Counted from the first letter of the stretch, positions 14,502 through 24,372 are shown. The stretch: DNA of 43,100 nt from Curtobacterium sp. UCD-KPL2560 (GCF_001705035.1 NZ_MCIG01000020.1:1-43100), one strand, 5' to 3'. Program-made: numbers and translations. The notes: generated from the letters alone by a model not told the origin.

Positions 14502-17500
14502 GTGACGATCTCGGGCATCATCCCTGCGCTCTCGCGCGCCTCCGCGTTCGATCGCGTCCTCCGCGCCGCCGGGCGTGACGCTGACTTCTCCGTCGTCGAC
14601 GGCCTGCGCGTGCCGTTGCTCGCCGCCCTCCTGGCTGAGCGCTCCGGCCCGCAGTGCCTCTTCGTGGTGACCGCCACCGGGCGCGAGGCCGAGGCGGTCC
14701 GCAGCGCCTTCACGTGCACGGTGCCCGATGCCGAGGTCCTCGAGTTCCCCGCGTGGGAGACCCTGCCGCACGAGCGCCTGAGCCCGAGCGCGCAGACGGT
14801 CGGCACCCGCATCGCGACGCTCCGCACGCTCGCCGCGTGGCAGGACGCCGACCCGGCCGATCGCCGTCCCGTCGTCGTCGTGGCGAGCGTCCGGGCGGCG
14901 CTGCAGCCGATCGCGGGCAACCTGACCTCGCTCGCGCCGGTCGTCCTCCGCACCGACTCGCGCGGCAACGACCTCGCGGGGATCGCGGCGCAGCTGGTCG
15001 ACCTCGCGTACGCCCGTGTCGACCTCGTCACGCGTCGTGGTGAGTTCGCCGTCCGCGGTGGCATCCTCGACGTCTTCCCGCCGGGCGCCGACCACCCGGT
15101 GCGCGTCGACTTCTTCGGCGACGAGATCGAGGCCATCAAGGCGTTCTCGGTCGCCGACCAGCGCACCACCGAGGACGACCTCGGCGTGGTCGAGCTCACC
15201 GCCTCGCGTGAACTGCTGCTGAGCGACGACGTCCGGCAGCGGGCGCGCGAGATGCTGCACGAGTTCCCGAACCTGTCGCAGATGCTCGCCAAGATCGCCG
15301 AGGGCATCCCGGTCGAGGGCATGGAGTCCCTCGCCCCCGCGCTCGTGCAGGACCTCGTGCCGATCACCTCGTACCTGCCCGAGGCCGCGACGATCGCCGT
15401 GCTGTCCCCGGAGCGGGTGAGTGGCCGTGCGCACAGCCTGGCCGAGACGAACACCGAGTTCCTGCAGGCCGCGTGGAGCGCCGCCGTCGCCGGTGCGCAG
15501 GCGCCGATCGACCTCGACGCCGGCAACTTCCTGACCGTGCAGCAGCTCAAGAACGGCCGTGGGCAGCGCACCTGGTGGACCGTGACGCCGTTCGACTCCG
15601 GGCTCGACGAGGGCGACCGCGACCGCGTGCTCACCGACGCCGAGGCCGCGAGCGAGGCCGGCGAGTACATCCGCGTCCGGGCCGAGTCGATCCCGAGCTT
15701 CGCCGGCAGCGCGGACGGTGCCGTCGGGCACGTCAAGCAGCTCGTCGACGACGGGTGGGCGGTCGTCGTGACGGCGCAGGGCAAGGGCCTCGTCGAGCGC
15801 GCCGTCCAGGTGCTCGCCGACGCCGGCGTCGCCGCCCGCGCCGGCGACCTCACCGCACCGCCGGAGCCCGGCGTCGCGGTCGTGACCACCGCGTCGGTCG
15901 AGGCGGGCTTCGCCACCCCCGACCCGCGCATCGCCGTCCTGAGCGAGGCCGAGTTCTACGGCCGCAGCGTCCAGCAGGGCGCCCGGACCGTCAAGAAGCT
16001 CGCGGGTCGTCGCAAGAACGTCGTCGACCCGCTGCAGCTCAAGCCGGGCGACGTCGTCGTGCACGCGACGCACGGCATCGCCCGGTTCGTCGAGCTCGTC
16101 TCGCGCGAGGTGAGCTCCGGCGGCCGGAACGCCGTGAAGACGCAGCGCGAGTACCTCGTGCTCGAGTACGCACCGTCGAAGCGGAACTACCCCGGTGACA
16201 AGCTCTTCGTCCCGACCGACCAGCTCGACCAGCTGTCCCGCTACGTCGGCGGCGAGAACCCGACGCTGTCGAAGATGGGCGGCTCGGACTGGTCGGCCGC
16301 CAAGTCGAAGGCGCGCAAGGCGGTCCGTGACATCGCGGTCGACCTCGTGAAGCTCTACTCGGCGCGCATGGCGTCGAAGGGCCACGCGTTCGGCCCGGAC
16401 ACCCCGTGGCAGCGAGAGCTCGAGGAAGCCTTCCCGTTCGCCGAGACCGCCGACCAGCTCACCACGATCGACGAGATCAAGCGCGACATGGAGAGCCCGA
16501 TCCCGATGGACCGGCTGCTGTCCGGTGACGTCGGCTACGGCAAGACCGAGGTCGCGATCCGTGCCGCGTTCAAGGCCGTGCAGGACGGCAAGCAGGTCGC
16601 GGTCCTCGTGCCGACCACGCTGCTCGTCCGCCAGCACATGGAGACGTTCCAGGAGCGGTTCGCCGGCTTCCCGGTGCACCTGCGCGCGTTGAGCCGCTTC
16701 CAGTCCGAGAAGGAGTCGAAGGAGACGATCGCGGGCCTCGCGGACGGCACCGTCGACATCGTCATCGGCACGCACCGGATCCTGTCGCAGAACATCCAGT
16801 TCAAGGACGTCGGACTCGTCATCATCGACGAGGAGCAGCGGTTCGGCGTCGAGCACAAGGACCAGCTCAAGAAGCTCAAGACCAACGTCGACGTGCTCGC
16901 GATGTCGGCGACCCCGATCCCGCGGTCGCTCGAGATGGCGGTCACCGGCATCCGCGAGATGTCGACGCTCGCCACCCCGCCCGAGGACCGCCACCCGATC
17001 CTCACGTTCGTCGGACCGCAGTCCGACCTGCAGGTTGCCGCGGCGATCCGGCGCGAGCTGCTCCGCGAAGGCCAGGTGTTCTACGTGCACAACCGCGTCA
17101 AGGACATCCAGTCGGTCGCGTCGCACCTCGCCGAGATCGTCCCCGACGCCCGGATCCAGGTCGCGCACGGCCAGATGTCCGAGGGTGCCCTCGAGCAGGT
17201 CATGGTCGACTTCTGGGAGCGGAAGTTCGACGTGCTCGTCTCGACGACCATCATCGAGACCGGCCTCGACATCGCGAACGCGAACACGCTCATCATCGAC
17301 AAGGCCGACAAGTACGGACTCTCGCAGCTGCACCAGTTGCGCGGTCGCGTCGGCCGTGGCCGGGAGCGCGGCTACGCGTACTTCCTGTACGACCCGGACA
17401 AGCCGCTGTCCGAGACCGCGCAGGACCGCCTCGAGACCATCGCGGCGAACAACGAGCTCGGCGCGGGCATGCAGGTCGCCATGAAGGACCTCGAGATCCG

Positions 17501-18113
17501 CGGTGCGGGCAACCTGCTCGGCGGCGAGCAGTCCGGCCACATCGCAGGGGTCGGCTTCGACCTGTACCTCCGGATGATCGGCGAGGCGGTGTCGCAGTTC
17601 CGCGGTGACGTCGCCGAGGGGCAGACCGAGCTCCGGCTCGAGATCCCGGTCGACGCGCACATCCCCGAGGACTACGTCGAGTCGGAGCGCCTGCGCCTCG
17701 AGGCGTACCAGAAGCTCTCGGCGGCGTCCGCCCCGGCGGCGCAGCCCGAGGCGATCGACATGGTGCTCGACGAGCTCACCGACCGCTACGGCCAGCCCCC
17801 GCAGGCGGTGCGCACGCTCGTCGAGGTCTCCCGACTCCGGCGGATGGCGCAGCAGGTCGGCCTGTCCGACGTCGTCGTGATGGGCTCGAACCTGCGGGTC
17901 GCGGGCAAGGAGCTGCCCGACTCGGCGCAGGTCCGGCTCGCGCGGATGTACCCCGGGGCGCGCTGGTTCCCGCAGCAGGACGCGTCGAGCATCCCGCTGC
18001 CGAAGCCGCACGGCGAGACCCTGCCCGACGACGCGCTCATCGACTGGGTGGAGGGCATCCTGACGGCGGTCTACGGGGCGTCGAAGACGCCCGCGGAGAC
18101 GACCGCCGCCTGA
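14502..18113 (+). CDS. mfd: Transcription-repair coupling factor Mfd
   Basis: A 1203-residue ATP-dependent translocase that removes RNA polymerase stalled at DNA lesions and recruits UvrA. Domains in order: UvrB-like N-terminal region (about 1-350), the RNA-polymerase-interacting domain with the HGIARF segment (about 520-580), the RecG-like translocase with Walker A SGDVGYGKTEVAI near residues 672-684 and DEEQRFGVEHKDQ near 775, and the C-terminal TRCF domain from about 1000. Motifs IV-VI, including RGRVGRGRERGYAY, are intact and the length is normal. The start is GTG 14502, which fits the -10 box at 14489. Three GGGAGGCGCG-type hairpins follow the stop and may terminate it. Confidence 0.97.
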   Translation: MTISGIIPALSRASAFDRVLRAAGRDADFSVVDGLRVPLLAALLAERSGPQCLFVVTATGREAEAVRSAFTCTVPDAEVLEFPAWETLPHERLSPSAQTVGTRIATLRTLAAWQDADPADRRPVVVVASVRAALQPIAGNLTSLAPVVLRTDSRGNDLAGIAAQLVDLAYARVDLVTRRGEFAVRGGILDVFPPGADHPVRVDFFGDEIEAIKAFSVADQRTTEDDLGVVELTASRELLLSDDVRQRAREMLHEFPNLSQMLAKIAEGIPVEGMESLAPALVQDLVPITSYLPEAATIAVLSPERVSGRAHSLAETNTEFLQAAWSAAVAGAQAPIDLDAGNFLTVQQLKNGRGQRTWWTVTPFDSGLDEGDRDRVLTDAEAASEAGEYIRVRAESIPSFAGSADGAVGHVKQLVDDGWAVVVTAQGKGLVERAVQVLADAGVAARAGDLTAPPEPGVAVVTTASVEAGFATPDPRIAVLSEAEFYGRSVQQGARTVKKLAGRRKNVVDPLQLKPGDVVVHATHGIARFVELVSREVSSGGRNAVKTQREYLVLEYAPSKRNYPGDKLFVPTDQLDQLSRYVGGENPTLSKMGGSDWSAAKSKARKAVRDIAVDLVKLYSARMASKGHAFGPDTPWQRELEEAFPFAETADQLTTIDEIKRDMESPIPMDRLLSGDVGYGKTEVAIRAAFKAVQDGKQVAVLVPTTLLVRQHMETFQERFAGFPVHLRALSRFQSEKESKETIAGLADGTVDIVIGTHRILSQNIQFKDVGLVIIDEEQRFGVEHKDQLKKLKTNVDVLAMSATPIPRSLEMAVTGIREMSTLATPPEDRHPILTFVGPQSDLQVAAAIRRELLREGQVFYVHNRVKDIQSVASHLAEIVPDARIQVAHGQMSEGALEQVMVDFWERKFDVLVSTTIIETGLDIANANTLIIDKADKYGLSQLHQLRGRVGRGRERGYAYFLYDPDKPLSETAQDRLETIAANNELGAGMQVAMKDLEIRGAGNLLGGEQSGHIAGVGFDLYLRMIGEAVSQFRGDVAEGQTELRLEIPVDAHIPEDYVESERLRLEAYQKLSAASAPAAQPEAIDMVLDELTDRYGQPPQAVRTLVEVSRLRRMAQQVGLSDVVVMGSNLRVAGKELPDSAQVRLARMYPGARWFPQQDASSIPLPKPHGETLPDDALIDWVEGILTAVYGASKTPAETTAA

Positions 18114-18158
18114 CGCGCGTCGCCTGACCGGCTCGGCCCGTCGGGTCGTCCTCTCGGA

Positions 18159-18303
18159 CCGGAGGCGGCGTGGCCGGCCGGCAGCGCGCCTCCGGCCCGT
18201 CCCGTCGTCGGACGGGAGGCACGTGGCGGGCCGGTACCGCGCCTCCCGTCCGGCCCGTGGTCCGACGGGAGGCGCGTGGCGGGCCCGCACCGCGCCTCCT
18301 GTC
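18159..18303. repeat. Three tandem GGGAGGCGCG-type hairpins
   Basis: Three similar hairpins in a row: 18159-18195, 18209-18252 (12-bp perfect outer stem) and 18264-18303 (13-bp stem with one wobble pair). All use the GACGGGAGGC...GCCTCCCGTC core. They lie between the convergent mfd and nhaA genes and could act as a two-way terminator. The remainder of 18114-18408 shows no gene. Confidence 0.8.
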
Positions 18304-18408
18304 CGGGCGGTGGTCGCGGCAGACCGCTCGTCGCGCCCCGTCGCGGATGCCGCATCGGCGCGACGACGCCGCTGTCGTCCGACGGCGGTGTTGCCGCAGC
18401 GCGTCGAC

Positions 18409-19587
18409 CTACTCGGTCACCTCGGCCTCGGACAGCGCCCGGCGGGCGCGGTGGTGCCGCGCCTTCGCGCTGACCACGACCGCCGAGGCGACGATCGCGA
18501 TGCCGGAGCCGACGAGGACGGCGAGGACGCCCTCGTCGAGGATCTCCTCGTTCCGGGCGAACGCGAGCTCGTTCATGAGCAGGGACACCGTGAAGCCGAT
18601 GCCACCGAGCACGCCGACGGTGACGATCGAGCCGAAGGACAGGCGCGACCGGCCCGGGGCGCGGAACACCCTCGTCGCGACGACGCCGAACAGCGTGATG
18701 CCGAGCACCTTGCCGACGGGGAGCGCGAGCACCACCGCCCAGAACGTCGGGGAGAGTTCCCCGATGCCCACCGCGGGGACGACGACCGCAGCCGAGGCGA
18801 AGGCGAACACCGGCAGCACGACCGCGTTCGACCACGGCTCGACGTGCTCGTGCAGCGTGTGTGCGGGCCGGCGCGGGAGCACGAGCCCGAGCGCGACGCC
18901 CGCGATCGTGGCGTGGACCCCCGAGTGGTACACGAGCCACCAGGTCACGAGCCCGACGAGGACCATCGCGACGACGATCCACGTCTGCGCGCTGCGGCCG
19001 GGACGGAGCAGTCGACCGAGCACCGCGAAGACGAGCAGCGCGACGACGGCACCGCCGAGGGCGAGGAAGTCCGTCCCGTGCGCGAACACCACCGCGATGA
19101 TGACGATCGCGATGAGGTCGTCGAGCACCGCGAGTGCGAGCAGGAACACGCGCAGGGTCGAGGGCAGTCCGCGGCCGAACACCGCGAGGACGCCGAGCGC
19201 GAAGGCGATGTCCGTCGCGGTCGGGATCGGCCAGCCGTGCTGGTACGCCGTGCCCGTGGTGACGGCGAGGTAGATGCCCGCGGGGACGACCACGCCGCCG
19301 ACCGCTGCGATGGCGGGGACCACCGCGGTCTTCGGGTTCGACAGCTCCCCGTCGACGAGCTCCTGCTTGAGCTCGATCGCGACGAGCAGGAAGAACACCG
19401 CGAGCAGCCCGTCGCTGATCCAGTGCGACACCGACAGGTCGAGGCCGACCGCACCCCACGGCGAGTGGGCGTCGAGGGCGCCTTCGAGGCTTGGGCCGAG
19501 CGGCGAGTTCGCCACGACGAGTCCGAGGACGGCGGCGGTGAGGAGCGCGATCGCGCTGAAGCGGGGGGAGCGGACGAGTGCCGACAT
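18409..19587 (-). CDS. nhaA: Na+/H+ antiporter NhaA
   Basis: A 392-residue inner-membrane antiporter with about 12 membrane segments, exchanging cytoplasmic Na+ (or Li+) for external protons. The TATDIAFALGVLAVFG segment and the paired aspartates of LALAVLDDLIAIVIIAV, which bind the ion in NhaA, are present, and ILGGIGFTVSLLMNELAF-like sequence is seen near the C-terminus. ATG 19587 is chosen over the longer open frame because CCGGAGGACC is an excellent ribosome site and NhaA proteins begin shortly before the first helix. The gene stands alone, convergent with mfd and divergent from mazG. The C-terminus is short and basic. Confidence 0.95.
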   Translation of the reverse strand: MSALVRSPRFSAIALLTAAVLGLVVANSPLGPSLEGALDAHSPWGAVGLDLSVSHWISDGLLAVFFLLVAIELKQELVDGELSNPKTAVVPAIAAVGGVVVPAGIYLAVTTGTAYQHGWPIPTATDIAFALGVLAVFGRGLPSTLRVFLLALAVLDDLIAIVIIAVVFAHGTDFLALGGAVVALLVFAVLGRLLRPGRSAQTWIVVAMVLVGLVTWWLVYHSGVHATIAGVALGLVLPRRPAHTLHEHVEPWSNAVVLPVFAFASAAVVVPAVGIGELSPTFWAVVLALPVGKVLGITLFGVVATRVFRAPGRSRLSFGSIVTVGVLGGIGFTVSLLMNELAFARNEEILDEGVLAVLVGSGIAIVASAVVVSAKARHHRARRALSEAEVTE

Positions 19588-19672
19588 GGTCCTCCGGGGT
19601 GTGGGGTCGGGCAACGGACCGTCGACCAGACTTCCCGACACACCTGGGCCCATCGTACCGGGCCCCGCGTGC

Positions 19673-19678
19673 GAGCAT
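19673..19678 (+). promoter_or_regulatory. -10 box of mazG (leaderless)
   Basis: GAGCAT ends six nucleotides before ATG 19685. The first base departs from TANNNT but position and spacing match the other leaderless genes of the window. Confidence 0.4.
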
Positions 19679-19684
19679 GGCCGC

Positions 19685-20485
19685 ATGACCGCCGTCCCGG
19701 ACCTCGTCGCCGTCGTCGACCGCCTGCTCGCTCCCGAGGGCGGGTGCGTCTGGAACCGTGCGCAGACCCACGCCTCACTCGCGCACTACGCGGTCGAGGA
19801 GGCGTACGAACTCGTCGACGCGATCGACGACGGGGACGACGACGACCTCCGTGAGGAACTCGGCGACGTGCTCTACCAGGTGGTGCTGCACGCGGGGGTC
19901 TCCGCGGCCGCGGGTGGGTTCGACCTCGAGGACGTCGTCGCCGGCGTCCGGGACAAGATGGTCCGCCGGCACCCGCACGTGTTCGGGGACGAGCGCGCCG
20001 ACACCGAGGACGAGGTCGTCCGCGTGTGGCGCGCGGCGAAGGCGGCGGAGAAGGCCGGGCGGCGGAGCGTGTTCGACGGGGTGCCGCGGGCGATGCCGCC
20101 GCTGGAGCGGGCCGTGAAGCTGCTCGAGCGGCTCGAGGAGCGGGGCGACGCGGACGCGGTGCTGGCGGCGGTGACCGGTGCCGGATCCGGCACTGCTGCC
20201 GCACCCGGTGCCGGTGCCGGTACCGCTGCCGCACCCGGTGCCGGTGCCGGTGCGTCCGGCGCGGGACACGGAGTGGCGTCGGCAGGTGCGGGGCGTGCGG
20301 ACGAGTCGCAGGCCGACGGGTCGAGCGACCCCGGTGCGGACGCCCGGTGGGGGATCGCCGTGCTCGAGCAGGTGGCCGCGGCACGGGCGGCCGGGATCGA
20401 CCCGGTCGCCGGGCTCCGGGCGGCGGTCGGGATGCTCGAGGCCCGGGGGCGTGACGCAGACGAGGCGGAGGTGGGACGCGGCTGA
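19685..20485 (+). CDS. mazG: MazG-family nucleoside triphosphate pyrophosphohydrolase
   Basis: A 266-residue house-cleaning NTP pyrophosphohydrolase. The first 160 residues are a standard MazG domain: VWNRAQTHASLAHYAVEEAYELVDAI with the EExxE-type Mg site, then LREELGDVLYQVVLHA and HPHVFGD. Residues about 165-230 are a Gly/Ala/Thr/Pro-rich insertion made by a 30-bp tandem DNA repeat (20191-20250), after which a short helix (RWGIAVLEQVAAARAAGIDPVAGLRAAV) completes the protein. The insertion sits where the linker to the second MazG module would be, and that second module is mostly lost. The start fits a leaderless transcript. In many actinobacteria mazG precedes eno; here hisS and a candidate RNA gene lie between. 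Confidence 0.9.
   Translation: MTAVPDLVAVVDRLLAPEGGCVWNRAQTHASLAHYAVEEAYELVDAIDDGDDDDLREELGDVLYQVVLHAGVSAAAGGFDLEDVVAGVRDKMVRRHPHVFGDERADTEDEVVRVWRAAKAAEKAGRRSVFDGVPRAMPPLERAVKLLERLEERGDADAVLAAVTGAGSGTAAAPGAGAGTAAAPGAGAGASGAGHGVASAGAGRADESQADGSSDPGADARWGIAVLEQVAAARAAGIDPVAGLRAAVGMLEARGRDADEAEVGRG
20191..20250 (+). repeat. 30-bp in-frame tandem repeat inside mazG
   Basis: Two copies, 20191-20220 and 20221-20250, nearly identical. In frame they encode a T-A-A-A-P-G-A-G-A-G unit twice. Because the unit is a multiple of three, copy-number change would lengthen or shorten the linker without a frameshift. Confidence 0.8.
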
Positions 20486-20622
20486 CCGGCGGGGCTGGTC
20501 GGCGTGGCCGACCGGCGAGGGCGACCGGCGAGGCCGACCGCTGCGGCTGGCCGGTGGGGCTGGCCGGCGTGCACCGCCGGTGTGGCCGACCGATGCGGCT
20601 GACCGGTGTGGCCGACCGCCGG
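20482..20622. repeat. Degenerate 12-13 bp tandem repeat after mazG
   Basis: About eleven degenerate units of the pattern GGCCGACCGGTG / GGCTGACCGGCG fill the first 140 bp after the mazG stop. Both strands are open in some frames because of the repeat, but nothing looks like a gene. Confidence 0.7.
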
Positions 20623-20624
20623 AC

Positions 20625-20799
20625 AACGAGAAGCGGGCGCCCTCCCAACCCGAAAAAGGAGGACGCCCGCGAGCGGGTCGCGACGCGCCAGGGAACGCAT
20701 CACCAGGGACACCCGCTCGAACCGCGGGGCGACGTTGCAGCACTTCGTCCCCGCGAACGGCCCGGTGACCGGATCAGGCAGTCACCGAACCGAGGTTCT
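20625..20799 (-). ncRNA. Candidate structured small RNA between mazG and hisS
   Basis: A possible RNA of about 175 nt on the reverse strand. A promoter (TTGCGC, 17 bp, TACGCT) places the start near 20799. Going downstream: a 6-bp stem (20786-20781 with 20769-20764), a stem of 7 + 3 bp split by a two-base bulge (20755-20746 with 20734-20723) carrying an 11-nt loop, a perfect 9-bp stem (20719-20711 with 20678-20670), and a terminator hairpin of 13 bp with one mismatch (20670-20658 with 20645-20633) followed by TTCTCGTTG. No good reading frame fits between promoter and terminator. It does not show the SRP, tmRNA, RNase P or 6C hallmarks I can recognise. Existence and function are inference. Confidence 0.45.
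20633..20670 (-). terminator. Terminator hairpin of the candidate RNA
   Basis: A GC-rich 13-bp stem with one mismatch and a 12-nt loop; in the reverse direction it is followed by TTCTCGTTG, a weak T-rich stretch. In the forward direction no T-rich tail follows, so it is better oriented for the reverse strand. Confidence 0.6.
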
Positions 20800-20805
20800 G
20801 GATGT

Positions 20806-20834
20806 AGCGTATCACCGGCCAGTCGGGTGCGCAA
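20806..20834 (-). promoter_or_regulatory. Reverse-strand promoter for the candidate RNA
   Basis: -35 TTGCGC at 20834-20829 and -10 TACGCT at 20811-20806, spaced by exactly 17 bp. It points away from hisS into a stretch without a protein gene. The predicted start is the A at 20799. Confidence 0.5.
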
Positions 20835-20853
20835 CCGGCGGTACCCGTTCTGG

Positions 20854-20859
20854 CAGGAT
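20854..20859 (+). promoter_or_regulatory. -10 box of hisS (leaderless)
   Basis: CAGGAT ends six nucleotides before ATG 20866; no Shine-Dalgarno site is present at the right distance. Confidence 0.45.
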
Positions 20860-20865
20860 CGAGGC

Positions 20866-22110
20866 ATGGCGACGACCGTGACGGCACCCCGTGGCATGCG
20901 TGACTTCCTCCCCGCGGACAAGGCCCGGCGCGAGCACGTGCTCGGCGTCGTCCGCGACGTGTACGCCCGCCACGGGTTCGACGAGATCGAGACCCCCGTG
21001 GTCGAGGACGCCGCCCGCCTGCACTCCGGCCTGGGCGGCGACAACGAGAAGCTCGCGTTCGCCGTGATGAAGCGCGGGCTGGGCGTCGAAGACCTGCAGC
21101 GGGCCGAGGCGCCGCTCGACCTCGCCGACCTCGGGCTCCGGTTCGACCTCACCGTCCCGCTGGCCCGCTTCTACGCCTCGCACCGGGCAGAGCTGCCGTC
21201 GGTGTTCCGATCGGTGCAGATCGCTCCCGTGTGGCGTGCGGAGCGCCCGCAGAAGGGGCGCTACCGCCAGTTCGTGCAGTGCGACATCGACGTGCTCGGC
21301 GAGCCCGGCCAGCTGGCGGAGATCGAGCTCATCCGCGCGACGACCGCGGCGCTCGACGCCCTCGCCATCGCCGGCACGACGATCCGCATCAACGACCGCC
21401 GCATCCTGCTGGCCCTGCTCGCCTCGTGGGGCATCGCCGAGCCGGCGACGGCGGACCGCGCGCTCATCACCGTCGACAAGCTCGACAAGATCGGCGCGGA
21501 CGGCGTGGCCGCCGAGCTCCGTGACGTCATCGGCGCGGACCTGCCCGGGCTCGAGGACACCATCCGCGCGCTCGAGGCCGCCGACTGGGACACCGCCCGC
21601 GGTGCCGACTGGCTCGACGCCGAGGCGTTCGCCGACCTGGAGCGCCTGCGCTCGGCGCTGCCCGGTGTCGACCTGCGCTTCGACCCCACGCTCGTGCGCG
21701 GCATGGGCTACTACACGGGGACGATCTTCGAGGTCGCGCACCCCGACTTCGGCTACAGCCTGGGTGGGGGCGGACGCTACGACGGCATGATCGGGCGGTT
21801 CCTCGGGCAGGACGTCCCGGCCGTCGGGTTCTCGCTCGGGTTCGAGCGGCTCGTCGACCTCGTGACGCTGCCCGAGTCGGCCGAGTCCGACGCCGTCGTG
21901 CTCGTGTACGACAAGGACGTCGACCCGGTCCGGCTCGCGGCGCTGAAGTCCGAGGCGCTCGCGACACACCGACGCGTCCGACTCGAGCGACGGACGAAGA
22001 ACACGAAGAACCTGCTCGCGGGACTGGCCGAGCAGGGGTTCGACGCCTTCGCGAGCGTCCGCGCCGACACGGAGACGCTCGAGGGCGTGGAGTTCCGACC
22101 GCTCGCCTGA
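20866..22110 (+). CDS. hisS: Histidyl-tRNA synthetase
   Basis: A 414-residue class II aminoacyl-tRNA synthetase charging tRNA-His. The N-terminal APRGMRDFLP opens the catalytic core; motif 2 is at FRSVQIAPVWRAERP...RYRQFVQCDIDVLG, the histidine-specific GMGYYTGTIFEV follows in the second half, and motif 3 (GFSLGFERL) closes the core. The C-terminal 90 residues are the anticodon-binding domain. Length is normal for bacterial HisRS. ATG 20866 is supported by the -10 box CAGGAT six bases upstream and by the position of the first conserved residues. Encoded alone, upstream of eno. Confidence 0.96.
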   Translation: MATTVTAPRGMRDFLPADKARREHVLGVVRDVYARHGFDEIETPVVEDAARLHSGLGGDNEKLAFAVMKRGLGVEDLQRAEAPLDLADLGLRFDLTVPLARFYASHRAELPSVFRSVQIAPVWRAERPQKGRYRQFVQCDIDVLGEPGQLAEIELIRATTAALDALAIAGTTIRINDRRILLALLASWGIAEPATADRALITVDKLDKIGADGVAAELRDVIGADLPGLEDTIRALEAADWDTARGADWLDAEAFADLERLRSALPGVDLRFDPTLVRGMGYYTGTIFEVAHPDFGYSLGGGGRYDGMIGRFLGQDVPAVGFSLGFERLVDLVTLPESAESDAVVLVYDKDVDPVRLAALKSEALATHRRVRLERRTKNTKNLLAGLAEQGFDAFASVRADTETLEGVEFRPLA

Positions 22111-23487
<1,377 letters not shown>

Positions 23488-23512
23488 TCGGTCACAGCGC
23501 CACACGTCGGAT

Positions 23513-23536
23513 GCCGTCCTCCTCCGGGAGGGCGGC
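23513..23536 (+). terminator. Hairpin after eno
   Basis: A 10-bp stem (one G-T pair) with a 4-nt loop, 26 bp after the eno stop. The following bases (gtctcgccgttccc) are only mildly T-rich. Likely end of the eno message. Confidence 0.55.
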
Positions 23537-23550
23537 GTCTCGCCGTTCCC

Positions 23551-23680
23551 GGCACGTCCGGCCCGCTCGGCGGCGCGCCCGTCACCGTCGCCGAGCGGGC
23601 CCGACCCGTCACGACGGGCGCCGCCGCCCGACCGATCCGGCCCGCGTGGCGGACGTGAGCGGCACGTCCTGCCCGCTCGG
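23551..23680. repeat. 20-bp direct repeat and 12-bp hairpin between eno and ftsB
   Basis: Two 20-bp copies (23551-23570 and 23661-23680) differ at one base. A perfect 12-bp stem (23561-23572 with 23589-23600) overlaps the first. A further GCGCCTCCCGG motif lies near 23731. No gene is seen in 23488-23820. Confidence 0.6.
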
Positions 23681-23808
23681 GGCCCCGGCCAGCCGTGTGG
23701 TGACGCGCCCCTCGCGGCGGAGGTGGGCCGCGCCTCCCGGCCGCTGGGAGGGTGCCGAGCGACGCACGACGGTCCGCGTGCCGGGCCACGGGACCGACCG
23801 GCCCGGGT

Positions 23809-23814
23809 TATCGT
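23809..23814 (+). promoter_or_regulatory. -10 box of ftsB (leaderless)
   Basis: TATCGT ends six nucleotides before GTG 23821, which would be the first transcribed codon. Confidence 0.55.
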
Positions 23815-23820
23815 CGGACC

Positions 23821-24372
23821 GTGCCCAGTCAGAAGCCCCGCGTCCGCCGCGTCCCCGTGGCCATGCCGGCGACCGGCACGGGCGAGCAGCCCTGGTACCG
23901 CTCGATCCGGTTCTCCGGGTTCAGCCTGCTCATGCTCGCGATCATCGTGCTGTTCGTCGTGGTGCTCGCACCCTCGCTGCGGACGCTCGTGCAGCAGCAG
24001 GAGCAGATCGCCCAGCAGCAGCGCGAGGTCGCCGCGCAGAAGGCCGACGTCGCGCAGAAGAAGCAGGACGTCGCGCGGTGGGACGACCCCGCGTACATCG
24101 AGGCGCAGGCGCGCGACCGGCTGCTCTACGTCTACCCGGGCGAGGAGAGCTACCTCGTCATGGGCGCCGACCAGGGTCGCGGTGACGACCGGACGACCAC
24201 CGACTCCGGCAGCCCGGTGAGCGCGAAGGTGCAGACGCCGAAGGTCGACTGGGTGCAGGCGATGCTGTCGTCGGTGCTCGAGTCCGGCCTGACCAAGAAG
24301 ACCACCGAGCAGCTCGTGGCGCCCGACGTCTCGGGGACCGGCGAGCCGACGGGGTCCTCCACCGGGAAGTGA
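23821..24372 (+). CDS. ftsB: FtsB/DivIC-type septum formation initiator
   Basis: A 183-residue single-pass membrane protein of the divisome. About 35 basic/polar residues are cytoplasmic, one membrane helix follows (FSLLMLAIIVLFVVVLAPSL), then a Gln-rich coiled coil (residues about 60-90: QEQIAQQQREVAAQKADVAQKK) and the family signature WDDPAYIEAQARDRLLYVYPGE, where E. coli FtsB contacts FtsL/FtsQ. The last 60 residues are a Ser/Thr/Gly-rich tail. GTG 23821 is preferred since TATCGT six bases upstream predicts a leaderless mRNA. Conserved between eno and the DUF501 gene in actinobacteria. Confidence 0.9.
   Translation: MPSQKPRVRRVPVAMPATGTGEQPWYRSIRFSGFSLLMLAIIVLFVVVLAPSLRTLVQQQEQIAQQQREVAAQKADVAQKKQDVARWDDPAYIEAQARDRLLYVYPGEESYLVMGADQGRGDDRTTTDSGSPVSAKVQTPKVDWVQAMLSSVLESGLTKKTTEQLVAPDVSGTGEPTGSSTGK

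Noticed and set aside
12738-18290. A very long reverse-strand open frame antisense to mfd
   Set aside because: Its sequence is low-complexity Arg/Asp/Val/Gly without any domain, and it mirrors the mfd codons; long antisense frames are normal in DNA this GC-rich.
20606-20865. Small proteins on either strand between mazG and hisS
   Set aside because: Candidate frames are repeat-derived or overlap the hairpins, with no ribosome site; the RNA-gene reading explains promoter, stems and terminator better.
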